Below, one piece after another: positions 38,654 to 51,000 of a DNA stretch of 64,000 nt. How positions within the stretch are numbered: the first letter of the stretch is position 1; every line of letters starts with the position of its first letter. The stretch is from assembly GCA_018881555.1 (NCBI GenBank), contig JACAXG010000026.1, positions 3,653,459 to 3,717,458 on the forward strand. The letters are read 5' to 3'. The DNA is from Amblyornis subalaris (lineage: Eukaryota; Chordata; Aves; Passeriformes; Ptilonorhynchidae). The notes below the pieces were generated by a model. It was given only the letters and a program-made list of their open reading frames with translations. It had not been told where the DNA came from and did no database searches. The position numbers were made by a program, and so were the translations under genes.

Positions 38654-40883
38654 GTAAGAAGTTCAGATGGCTAGAAGGATTGGGTCATAAGTTGTCTTGG
38701 AAGGAGAACGAGTACACAAAAACCTTTTCGTCTTTCCCTTGCACAACNATATGAGACATGGACATGATGGCTGTCACCGTACATTGTCCCTGCCTCTCCC
38801 TTCAGGGAATAAAATGCTGAGAACAGGATAGGAGATGCAAAGAGCAGGCATGATCTCCAAAGCATTGCTTAGCTTCATTCTAAATGTAAATGTTCTACAT
38901 TTTCATATGTGGTGGGTTTTCTGGTTGAAAAAATACACTTTAAAAAATACAGAATTAAATTCTTAATATTAAATTTTGACTGACAATTTTCTGTGCCCTT
39001 TCTGAATTAATTCTGATCTGCTTAGTGAAAATATGATTGCAACAGTTATTGAAATACATCATTTTTCAAACACTAGCTATTTCACTAAATTAAAAATATT
39101 GATCATATGTCAGTTTCAAAAAAGAACAAAAAATAAAAATGAACATGACTTCAATTTCAAGTGCTTTGAACAACAAAAAAAGGGGATTTTTTTCTTTAGC
39201 ACTAGTTCTAAATACTCAAAGCAATGAAACACTTATCAACACCCTTGGGAATATTCTCTGTAGCTGAATCAATGTTATTCTCAAGTGCTTTCCNGAGATT
39301 CNGTGTAAATTATCCTTTTTTAAATATCATTCCATACCTCCCACATGTCTTTAATCTGCTTTTGAAGTGTTTGTCATGAAGCTTTAGATACAGCCATTAC
39401 TAGGGTCTCTTTTCCAATGAAGAAAACATCTTCCATGCAAATCCAATCTTCCATTAGAGCATGCTTAATGTTGGATNTGTTTGCTTTGGATTAGACTTTA
39501 AAACACAAGTTGTGGATTNAGTGAGTGGAAAGAATGAGTGAAATTCTGCACAAAAATGTTATTTCTCATTTTTTGTTCCTGAAAATTTGGAGAGAATTTT
39601 TTGTGAGATCCTGGGTCAGTGTTCTCAGATAAAGCTCTTACTCCTGCTCCAGCTGAGGATGATAATAAAGTACTGTGAACGCCTAACAATTACATTCAAG
39701 CTGTTTTATTAAAACCCAGGTAAATCTGTGTTTTGATGGAGTCTTAAGTCTAAGTAATGTTTAAACCTCAAAGTACTTTACATCCAGCATGGAACTAATC
39801 CAATATTAGATCTCATAATGACAAAGAATCTTTTATCTTGAAGTGTTGAGAAAATCTTGAAAAAAGTCTCATAGAGTTACAAATTCAGGAAGCTAAGTCA
39901 GTGTCTGTGCCAATGGAAATGAGCTCCCAGATGAAATTATAGCCAAAAATTGGGATTGTTTGGAGCAGTAACATGGGGAACAGATGAGAATTATGATTGT
40001 TTTCTCACTGAGAATAAACATTTATGGAATGCTCAAGTTTACAGTCCACTCCTGAAGAAAACAGTTAAATTCTGGAAGAAGTTGAAATAAGAATAAAGAA
40101 AATAGTTAAAGAAAATGTATTGTTCTGAGGGATTCTACATGGTCCACTTAGCAAATAGGCATTTAACCTCATCTCCATTTTAGTGGGATTTGTTAAAGAA
40201 CAAGATCCCATGACTGAAAGCTATAAAAAGAACCAATTGGACATTCAATTTGACTATGGATGACAATTTGTCACTTGGAAAACCACATATTGTTTGGAAT
40301 TTCCTAACAATTTACATCAGAAATTTAAGGGACATAACACTGCTCACATTTGGCTGTTCAGGTGAAAGTAGAAATCGATACAGTCCTCTGTATTGATTTA
40401 CAGATAGATGGGATCTCTGATCTTTAATTAGAAAGCTTTAAACCTCTAATACTAAACACAGTTTTTGTGGTTGCCATATTTTAAAATAACACCAAAGTAG
40501 AAAATAGAATGGAAAATAGAAACTCAATGTTCTTCCCTATCCAGCTATTTTAATGTGACATTTGTCACATCAGGGCAATTTTTTACCTTTCAACTTTCCA
40601 CAGGAGTGGGTTGTGGTGTTTTTAAAACTTTATATCTCTCTGTCTCTATCCATCCCCCTCTTCCTCTTTATTCTCTTATTTTAAACCACAAAAAAATGAT
40701 TCACTACTTATTTGTGCTCTGCACTCTCAGCAGAAAAATGTGCCTTTAGCATTTTGCAGAATGATTGCAACAAANGTGTTCAAAGAAATGTGAGTAAATA
40801 ACAGTTCACAGGCACAAATGAGGCTACATTTAAGATTCAAACACTGGAGTGTATCATTCTGATATCAAAGATATGTAGAAATA

Positions 40884-40901
40884 TTTATATACATATATAA
40901 A
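40884..40901. repeat. AT-rich inverted repeat
   Basis: TTTATATA and TATATAAA arms around CA. Such AT-only palindromes are common and slippage-prone; no function is implied. Confidence 0.6.
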
Positions 40902-41156
40902 GAGATATACTGTGATGCACTTACAGTTTGTTTTCAGGTGCACCTCAGCTACTTCAGGAAATCAAAATGTAGTGGTTACTCAAAAGAAGAGTGAAAAGTC
41001 TCCATACCATTCATATTACATATGAAGCAAATGCCATTATGAAAACTTCATTAATATGTAAATTGCAACATTTTGATTAGCACTTGCAGACCCCTTTTGT
41101 TAAGAAAGGAGATGGAAGGAGCTAACCAGATTGCAATAATTTACATAATAACTCAG

Positions 41157-41173
41157 TGGTGGCAATGCCACCA
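41157..41173. repeat. Perfect inverted repeat TGGTGGC/GCCACCA
   Basis: 7-bp arms TGGTGGC and GCCACCA with a 3-base loop. It resembles a nuclear factor I type palindrome, but the spacing (3 rather than 5 between TGGC-like halves) is not the canonical one. Confidence 0.7.
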
Positions 41174-43220
41174 AGAAGAGAACCTAAGGAAGGCTATTAT
41201 GACTTTTTTTTTTTAACAGCTTAACACAGTATTAAAACCAATTGTACAAAAAGAAGGACAATATTTTTCTTTAAACTGACAAACTCATTCCTGGAGTAGT
41301 GAGATATANTAAAGATAGGCTGGAGTTCATTTTAAAATAATAGGATATGCATTTGCTAAACAAAGGAATACAAAAATTTTGTGTCATTATACAGTGGTCT
41401 GAAGCCAAATGAAAGTAACTTTTGTAACTCGTTTCTCTACAGTGATTTTGCAGTGTGTTAGATCCTAGCTAGCTTTATCCTTTATCCTTTTGGAAAGCAG
41501 TGAAAATTCGTTCATTGACTTCAATAGCCTCTGGATTTATTTCTGCACTCTTAGTTTTCAAGCTGGAATATGTCAGTGGGACATGTAAGACTCTCACTCA
41601 GGTTATCAAATCACAGCATCATAACTGTACAATACGGGTTGTAAATTACCTAAATTTAGATAATGCATCCAAATATGCCTTTTTCTGGAGACATCTGTGG
41701 GTGAGTTTTATAGGTCCACTAGATTTTGAGTTGCTTAAGCAACAAAAGGAAGTTAATGCCTTTGCTTATTCCTTGTATTTTAAATACTCAGAGCAATAAG
41801 TTAATGAAGTCTCTCTTTAAGCACAGCGTTTTACATTTCCTATTGGTGGTCATTTGAAGGATGTTTCTATATTTGGACACCTTAAAGGGAGCTCAGTAGC
41901 AGTTGTGTTTGCTCGGCTCTTTGGGTCACTGGCTGTCAAGAGACAGCAGAGCACTTACAGCTGGCTTACAACAGCGTGGCTTTTTTAGTGGTAACCCAGA
42001 AAATGGTGTGTAACAGAAGAAAGGGAGAGAAAATCATGGGGATTCTGAGGACTTTCATATGCTTGCCAGAGTTCAGAGACCTCAGGGCAAAACAGGGAAA
42101 AGGAAAGAAAAGAAGACATTTGAAAAGCAAAGTTCAACAGCTCTGTTTGGTGCTACTTGAAAGTATATTACAGGCATCATACTAGATTTATCAGAAAAAA
42201 TAATTGATCTTTTAAAATTGGTGAGCTAGGTGGCACATTCTGTTTGTTACAGTTCCACAGGGATTTTTTTTTGCCCCAGCTGACTTCTACAGAAAGTTTC
42301 ATATGATGTAACTAAAGCAAATATTGGTCCAAGAGTTAAGAATAACAATACAGCTTTTTGCATTAAAAGGATATTCTGTTACATCGGGAAAAGAGTTTCT
42401 ATGAAGCAGTGTACCCACAGAGAACTTCAGAATAGGAACAGATCAACCTGCAGAGATTTTTTTTTATTTGGCTTTGTTAAATCTTTAAAACATTTATAGA
42501 GATTTTTAATGTTTTAGAATCCATTGTAAAAAGCATGAAACTTTTGTCAAACTTTGTAAAGGTATTCAGAATACAGTTTAAAAAAATTACCCAAAATAAC
42601 TGGTCATGCTTATAGGAAGGATTGTGCTTTCAGCTGGTGATAATCAGCCCTGCTCCATTGAATTCAGCAACCTTACACTGGCTGTCTGGTGTTGCAGGCA
42701 TTGGCAGGAAGAGGTCTGTCATGGAAGCATCAGCCTAGTTCCAACTAATTGCAGATTTTTTAAAGTAGATGGGATAAAACTCATCTACAACAAATAAGTA
42801 AGTGTCTGGCATATAGGATGCATGTGAGTCAGTATGCAGGAAGGAATTACTAAAAAATTCCTAAATGGAATTGCTAGGTAATATTGACCNTTTAAGATCA
42901 ATACATTTTGGCTTGTTTTGTGAGTCATTAGTGTTTGTGACGTGAACATTGGAGGAATTTTTTCAATGGATAACACTATCACCTTTTGATTTTTAAATAA
43001 TTTAACAAGCATGTAGCATTTTGGGGGACTTTTTAGGCCCCCTTAACGGTTTTGAGCTGTTGTGTAATAAACAATCTTAATAATTTGCCTTAGATCAATT
43101 TACTTAGAGAAAAATCAGCACCAAATTCCCTATTGTACCTCCTTGAAAGCAAGAGTTCCTAAACAGATGAGCTGCGGAGGGCAAGCAGTGGCTGGTGACA
43201 CAGAAGGCCTGGTACCCTCC

Positions 43221-43236
43221 CCTCCCGCGTGGGAGG
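43221..43236. repeat. GC-rich hairpin CCTCCC-GCGT-GGGAGG
   Basis: 6-bp perfect arms around GCGT. It includes TCCCGCG, close to an E2F-type core, and lies in a small GC-richer patch (about 43170-43300) in otherwise AT-rich DNA. Confidence 0.65.
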
Positions 43237-46047
43237 TGACCAGACTTTTTAAATGCCTGGCCCAGGTTCTCTGGTTTGTCTGAATGGTGCTTTGTGCAGG
43301 CTCAGAAGGGAAAATGTGACATTTCTCTTATCTTTCTGCTCCTTCTTTCAGGACCTGCCAGGTGCCAGTTAAATCTTTGCCATAAAACGTTTATCCTCAA
43401 GCTTGTCTGGTTTATGATCAACAACCCATAGCTGCTGAGGCCATTGCAGTATCAAGAGACCAGGAACTCCAGCATGTGGGAGACTAAACAACATCTCCTT
43501 TTCAGCTGCNTTTGTGTTGGCAAAGTGGATGTTTTAGGAGCTATTGTGCTGCTGTATATGCAAAGAGGTAAGGCTCTAATGAGGTACTGGGATGAATCAG
43601 ACTTGCTAATCAGGTCTGCTGTCCACATTGCCAGAGCTGCTGCTTCATGATAGCATAAACAGTTCCCCCAGCCATTTTTGTTCAAGATCCTCTTCCTCCT
43701 TTAACTGTTTCATCTTTNTTTGCTGAGCTCTTTTTGTATTCTATCACTGTTTGAAAGAATTGTAGCTTCTTTCTCCCTGCTCAGTGAGAGCAGGAAATGG
43801 CAACACACTTCCCTGTAACCTCACAGAAGTTTCAGAAACCTACACCAGTGACACTGACAGCCTGTGCCCTAAAGGGCCAAAACTACTTCTGACAGCAGAA
43901 TAGTATATTTCATTGTTAACAATCGGAGCAATCCATTAACCTTATGACTGCAATCACATGCACAATGACCAGCTAAGTGATACATTACATTCAAGAAGAT
44001 GAAGTCCCTTTTATTGAAGATGTGGCACAAGTGTGTCCCTTTAGTAATCTTTTAGAGAGACCTGGCTAGTCCCAGAGAATGGCACGTGGAATGATCCCAG
44101 ACTCACACCTATCATACAGCTTTCTGTATCTAACTCGCGGGCTCCTCTGGCCTGGTCATAGAATCTGTGTGCAAAACTTGCTTGTTCCTTGCTTTTCATA
44201 TATCCGTGCTAATTTTCAGGATGTACCTTCAAGTGGCATGCCTACATTTTTTCAGATTCCAGTGGCACTGTTCTAAAATTCTCAGCAATAAGCTGAGCTG
44301 ATACATCCTCCCCTCGGTGGCCACGAGGGCTCTTGCATTTATGAAAGCCTCTTCCCCCTGCCCAGTTCTGGTGTGTTTTGAAGCAGGAGCCTCATGACCC
44401 TGCATGGCATTCTCTGATCCTGAGGTGTTTTAGCTATTTTAAGGAATTTTAATAGTTGATACCTCTTGCAATGAGCCAGAGGTGACAGCCTTTTGCATTT
44501 GTGTTCTGATGAGGTGACACTTCAGGTTGTGCCTGCGGCAGGATGTGCCAAGAGAATGTGGGAGGATACAGGACCTGTTAGTGGCATAGGACAGGTCTCT
44601 GCAGCAGGGGAAAAACCTGGTGCAGACCTGCCTATATCTGAGCAGTGCCTGGGCTGATCCAGCCGTGGAGCTGTGCCTGGGTTTTAGCTGGTGAGAGGAA
44701 CTGACCTGTTTTTCTCCAGAAGGGATCCTGTAGTGGTGCAGAGGGGCTGGTCACAGCAACAAGGCACTGAAGTGAAACAAAGAGTCATCTGAACTGACAG
44801 TGGAAGTTCCACNAATGTGTCCCCTAACTGTGACCCAGGGGGATTTATTTGAGACAAGCAGATGGTGCAAATGCAGTGAGAATAAGAGTAAATTAAATGT
44901 GCTTAGTCATCTCTTAATCTCTAATTTCATGTAACTCTATATAACTATTTTCACTAGGAAAATCCATTGTAATCTCAGCAATGAAAGTCCTGAATTTCAG
45001 ACTTTATTTTCCATTACTGAAATATTCCACTGTTTCCCTTTCCCCTCCTCACCCCACAGCACTGATACAGCAAGCCAGATGTAATGAGAGGGTCTTAAAT
45101 GTTTCTCTTTCAGTGTAGGAAATTAACTTTGGTCCTCTACTTTTATTGTGAAATTTGAAAAAGCCTATCTATATTAATTGTAGGGTTGTTCCATATATAA
45201 ATAAAATGCTGATTATNCTGTTGCAGTATTATTTTCAACATCTCAATCAGCAATTGTACCATTCAGTCTTTTCAAATAGAGAGCGGTGCTCATGTGAAAA
45301 CAAGTTGTGGTGGAAAACACTCAAAAAAACGTTAATGTGTGTGAAGCAACGTAAAGCAATAACNGTGGCCTTGGACACACAGGCAATCATTCACTCAGAC
45401 TACAAAGCAATCATTTTGTCCAAGAAGAGAGAAAAATAGGTTGGAGCAACAATTTGTTCCTAAAAAAATTGGAATCAGTTAATCAATTTGCAGTAACTAT
45501 CTGATTTATTTGTGTAATAACATGACTGACAATTTACAGCCTTTTCCAATAAATCTCAAAGCCATGATTTGCTGCAGCCATAAGCCATTTATTTTATAAA
45601 GATGACCTTTAATCTCTCTGATGATTGATTAATCAGTATATCAGAAATAGAGTCATGAGAGGTGAAGAAAGATTTGCTTGAAGATGACCAATCTTCTGTT
45701 CCTAAAGAGCTCTGCAGGTGTATCCAGCACACAGAGAGCTTCATTAAAGACAGCAGATGACTGAAAGTGGCACGTGATGTAGCACTAAGCAAACAATAGT
45801 ATTTCTTAATATTTGTTCATTCAAAAACCCACGACGATAAAAATAATCCTCCACTTGTAAAGAGTTAGCCTGTTGCTTTACAACACATTGTAAATTAGAG
45901 GGAGATGGGTAATTAACCCCTGGGCAGAAAAGAGGATGGACTGTGGCTGTGATTTCAGCATCCTCTTAAGTGTCCCCACTCTGGGGTGCTGGGTAGGTGC
46001 TTTATCCCATTTGGTAGACATTGTTTTCAGCTGTCCTACCTAAGGAT

Positions 46048-46079
<32 letters not shown>

Positions 46080-46082
46080 GAT

Positions 46083-46120
<38 letters not shown>
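46048..46120. repeat. (GA)n / (GATAGA)n compound microsatellite
   Basis: A 73-base purine tract begins with GA repeats, changes to about five GATAGA-type units, returns to a long pure GA run and ends with GATAGAGAT. Polypurine/polypyrimidine tracts of this length are typically length-polymorphic and can form triplex (H-DNA). Confidence 0.95.
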
Positions 46121-46121
<1 letters not shown>

Positions 46122-48005
46122 ATTACCAGAGCTTCTCCCACTTGTCTCTTCCTCCACTTCTGCTTCCTAGCCATGCCCTTGGAAGAGTGAATAGCAGGTG
46201 AGTGTTGCTTATCCTCCTGACTGCTTAGCTAAATCTGCAGGATTATCCCCCCATCTCTGGAGATGTGTTTTCATGACATGGCTTCAGTCATACAATGGAT
46301 TGTGATCTCCGAAAAGGGGTTNCTCCCTTCCTCACATCCCTCTCTTCCCTGTCAGGCTCACACTCCTGCTGTTTCTCTTCAGCATGGCGTGGCACTCAGG
46401 TGACTGTGCAGTAACTGTTCCTAAAAGCAAAGGAANGAAATACTCAGCAATTCATGTACCTAAAGACTGGGTGACTGCTAGGTCCAGCACTAGAGAGGTG
46501 TGGGGGAGTGTGAGTCCTTTTCATGGAGGTAAACATTCAGTTGGCTCTGTTGCAGGTCTGAAACTATATCCACAGAGCCTCTAAAACGCTGTTATTGTGG
46601 GTTCTTTCCTCCTTGATTGCATCCCCATTGCCTCTTTTGTGCCTGTGGTCACACAATCAGCTGTGTCAGCATGATGATATGGGTGCCCATGGCTAGCCCT
46701 TGTCTTAATACAGAGGAGAAGATGGGAAGGAGCAAAAGGCTCAGGAGAGATGTGTGATTATTTTACAGACTTAATCTTTAATTTAAAAAACCTGGTGTTA
46801 TGAGGTTTTTTTGATAAAAACTTGGTTGCTTACTTCCAAACTTTATATTATAGATTTGTGAATAAAGCACTGCTAAAATTAAATAAAAATATCTGCCACC
46901 TGGNTTTTGCTTGATTTGTAGAGCTGCATATGACTGTGCCAGAAGAGATAAAGTGAGGAACCAGCACCATAGTGTGTTAAAAGGCTACTAATGAGTGATA
47001 GCTGAGGAAAGCATGGTGATAGTTGGGGAGGTGGTCTATGAAAGTATTCCAGGCACTCTCCCATTTCTGGAGTACAATTTATTTATCTAATGAATCATGC
47101 AATTGGCAGATTTGATAATTCTTCCACCCCTTAGCACTGTCTGTGCATGGATAATCTCTTGGAAACAGTAGTGCAGTAAATCCTCCTAGAAAGGAGGGAG
47201 AAGGAGTGCAAGCTGCCGAGCTGGGAAAGGGGCTGTTGAAGTAAGGGTGCATGCCCTGAGGGAAAGCTGGGCAACAGAGGGGTAGTAAAACCCAAACCAT
47301 GANCTGGCCCATGCCCTCCTCTCTTTCAAAAAGCCCAGCAGGCCATTTAGACCTCTGCAACACCAGCAGTAGTATTTGAGTCTCTGGTGAATGGCTCTCT
47401 GCAGCGAACAATTCTGCGTAGCGGTTCACTGGATTGGGTGCTCTGTTAGAAGCCAGATGAAATGACATTATCCTTTTCCTGCTCATGATTTTCACAGGCG
47501 TTTCCAATCTGATTATTTCAGTAGTGTATATTAGCCAGGGGAATCATAAATATCTCTCACAGGGTTTTGGATTAAAAAGGAATACAAAACTTTGGTTACA
47601 AGTCACAGATGGTTTGATTGTTATGAATGGTGATGTTGTTATATTTATTTACTATTTACTACAGTAGCTGTGTGCCATTTTGCAATTTATGTGTGCTAGA
47701 AGACTGAATTTGATCTGACGAAACCCTGAATATTAAACTTTGGGTTGACAAAATTCAATATCTGAAACCCAGAATACAAGCAGGGCTGGCCTGAAATACA
47801 GTGATTTTTGCAACTCCACCTCCTCTCCAGCAGAGTGTATGTTTCCAACATATAATTAACTCTGGATTTTGCCTCATTAAGCCTTTATTTTTAGTGAAAA
47901 GAAATAATATTATTGTCAGTCCCATCAAACAGACACTGCCATAGGCTCAACAATGCCATGGAGCAAAGCATTAAGAGACGAAACTATTGCTTTATTTTGA
48001 GTCTT

Positions 48006-48020
48006 AGGAGGAGGAGGAGG
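48006..48020. repeat. (AGG)5 microsatellite
   Basis: Five AGG units followed by AAATCATC. It lies within an otherwise non-repetitive stretch with the texture of a conserved non-coding element, which cannot be verified from one sequence. Confidence 0.85.
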
Positions 48021-51000
48021 AAATCATCAAGTCATTGGGATTTTTTAATGCATATATTAAGTTGGCTGGCAGAACATTTCAACAGGAATGCCAAGCCAGC
48101 CAAAAGGCCTAGCCTATAACCTCTAATCTTATGGAGCTGAACTCTATTATTTGCCATAAAAATTAGATGTTACCGAGTTCTAACAGATGTCTTCAGCAGA
48201 CGCATTTTTATTATTGCAGAAGTTTAGGTAAATGGAAACTGAGCCCCAAATTTTATTTTGTAGATTATGGGACCGCTGTGCTTTGTGGTTGAAGCTGGCA
48301 TTTTAAACATGAGTTANAAAAGCTTTTAGAAACCACACTAATTGATGTCTCAGCAGTTCTGCTGAATCACAATAAGAACACANGCTGCCACGATGAAAAA
48401 AATAGCTGCAATAACCAGATACCCAACAAACAGGCTCATTTTNTTGCACAGTGACTGACACTAGTTAGTGGGTCCATGTTGTGCATCTCCATGGAAGTAT
48501 TTTAATTAACTGTTCTGCAGAAGCAAGGAAGGGGGTAAGAGGAAAATCTTCCCAAAGACCTTTAATAAAAACCATCTGGAAGATGCATGATGGGATATGA
48601 AACATCTTTATGAATATGGCCCAGCACAGGTATTTGAAATAAAAACAAGAGGGATTAAGACAATCTCTGTGTTTTTGTTCAATCAAAAACAAAGGTCAGA
48701 AACCAGAGGAAAACTTGTTTTGACAAAGCCATTTAAGCTAGGATATTGCATTAGCATGAAACTGCCCTCTTAATCTGGAAATGTCTAATATAAATATGAA
48801 TATATCTATCTTCTGCAGCATGTGGGTACAGTTCCCTGTGCCTCTAGCACTGGATTAAAGACCCTGGCTTCAAGAGTGCAGTGATATTCTTTTTCCAATT
48901 TAACAATACTATTCAAAGGCACTAGACAGTAAAATGAACTTAATAATTTCAATAATATTCCTCTCTCCCTGAAGGTACAAGGGGAATAGAGTCTTAGATA
49001 TATGGATCATGTTTGCTTTATGAAGTTTTCAGGAAGGAGTTTGCTGTTTCTCCCTATTTTGCCTCAGGCCATGCTATTTCAATGATGGGAGAGGTAAAGG
49101 CATAATTAAAGAAAGGAGGGGTTTTTGGTGTTCTGCTTTCTGAGTGTGCTTCAGTGTGATAGCAATGAGAGCAACATATCTGTTCTTCATGAGCCCTGAA
49201 TGATACTGTGAATGTTGTTGAAAATCAGCTTTTTCATCCTTTTAGAATTATTTCTGTTACATTCATAAACAATTTTAAATTACAAGACAGACTGTAAAAT
49301 ATGATGCTGTATATGGCACATACTTTTCTCAGTAGTATTTAAAATAGAGTAAAATAATAAAGCTTCCATAAAAAGGAAAAATATCTTGGTTTTACTTTCA
49401 AAAGCCTGCTACTAGGGAGGTCAATAAAATGAGTTACAGAGGTTATTTGTGAAGTAAATCAACACGAATGAGGTGGAGAACATTGCCCTAGGGGAGCAAT
49501 TCTATCTTTTCTTCTGTAGTGGACCAATCAAGGGTGTAGTCACTGCATGTGAACCTCTTATGTTACTCTGGTAGTGTAATTAAAATCATCATTTTGCACC
49601 TTGACACAATTAATTTTTGTTTTTAATTGCCATGGTAGATAGAACAGGAAAAATAATGTATTTTCCATCCTCAATTATCTTCACTAAGCAAGNACTTTAT
49701 GCAGAAGGATATGCCACTTCTGTACTGCTTTACAAAACTGTACCTCCTATTTTTAAATTGAAAACCATTTCTGACTGGGAAGAGGTTGTAAAGGATGTGT
49801 TTGTCATGGGGCATATTTCAGTGTGCTTAAAATGGCTTTAGGAAACATTTATTCTCTGAACAGTTTATGAGCGATGGCTTTGTGAATAGGCAGTAGATGT
49901 AATCTGCCTTATTTCTCTGTCTTCTACATGGTACCACACACTCATTGCTGGGGTTTTTAAATAGACTTGACCCATAAATCCACGACCTGAAGAAATCGTG
50001 GTGTGAAGAATGTACTCCCAAAAATCTTCCCCGTTTTTTTTCCCCCAGCTTTATTTGTTGTCCTCATGAAAGATTTTGTCTTTCCTTTTGAAATGGCCCA
50101 TTCATTAAAGGATGAGGTTTGATTTATGGTAGCATTGTATTATTTTCTCCAAAAAGGGAAAAAAACTTTGCAAAATTTAGGCATGTTTGCACAGTACCCG
50201 CATTTTGTGGCAGGGTAGAAAGTGGGACAAGGCAAATGATATAAGGAGAAATACAGACTCCTCTTTCCTTTGCCATCTGGAGGATGACAGTAGGGAACTA
50301 GGAGCGCTGCTACTCTTGTGGAGGGCATCAGCATTTAGAAACTTGCACTCTTGGCTATAAACTCCCTAATTATACTGGGAGCTGCCCATTGAAGAGTGTC
50401 TGGCATAAGGAAGTTGAAGCTGGCTCCCACTGAATGAATGTCAAAGCCTTTGGCTCTAAGCAATCAATGATTTTGTCCTCTGATAAATGGCTCATCAGCT
50501 TCAGGATGCATCTCTCTGTTGGCAGCCAGTCCTTGCCTTGGTTTTCCTGAACTGGTTCTTGTTGTCCAAGAGAGACGATGGAGAGGAGACCCATCAGCTC
50601 AGCTCCATCCAGAGGGAGCACTGCCCTTCCTCTGCTGCTGCCCCTTCCCCTGTCTTGAAAGGAAGTGAAGAAAGAGCAGGACAGAGAATAAAAAGTAACA
50701 CAGAGATTTAGAGGTGCTGCTGAACACTGGAGTTAGAGTAACTTGGGGTCCAAAGAGCTGAACTGTGATTGGAAACAGTGGGGAAACCGAGGCAGTGAAA
50801 GAGGGCAAGTAGGTGACTACNGCAAGGAGCTTGGGCATGGTAGAGNCTTACTGGGGCTGTGGGAGAGGATTGTCTTGCTGGTGGACAAGCACTGTATTCA
50901 ATGAGATATTTTAAACCCCTGTTTTGATTAATCATTTAAAATTAAATAACAGCACTCCTTTTTACCATCAACTGAAGTATGGTCTTTACATACAATTATT

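Larger units (their letters stand above)
38654..46047. other. AT-rich non-coding block, no gene seen
   Basis: No exon or mobile element was recognised. Minor features are the inverted repeats at 40.88, 41.16 and 43.22 kb and slightly GC-richer patches at 43170-43300 and 44290-44770. Segments near 40980-41110 and 45480-45640 look non-repetitive and homeodomain-core-rich. Confidence 0.6.

Noticed and set aside
44311..44329. CTCF-like site in CCCTCGGTGGCCACGAGGG
   Set aside because: The core CCACGAGGGC lacks one of the G positions of the consensus; it was noted as a small palindrome only.
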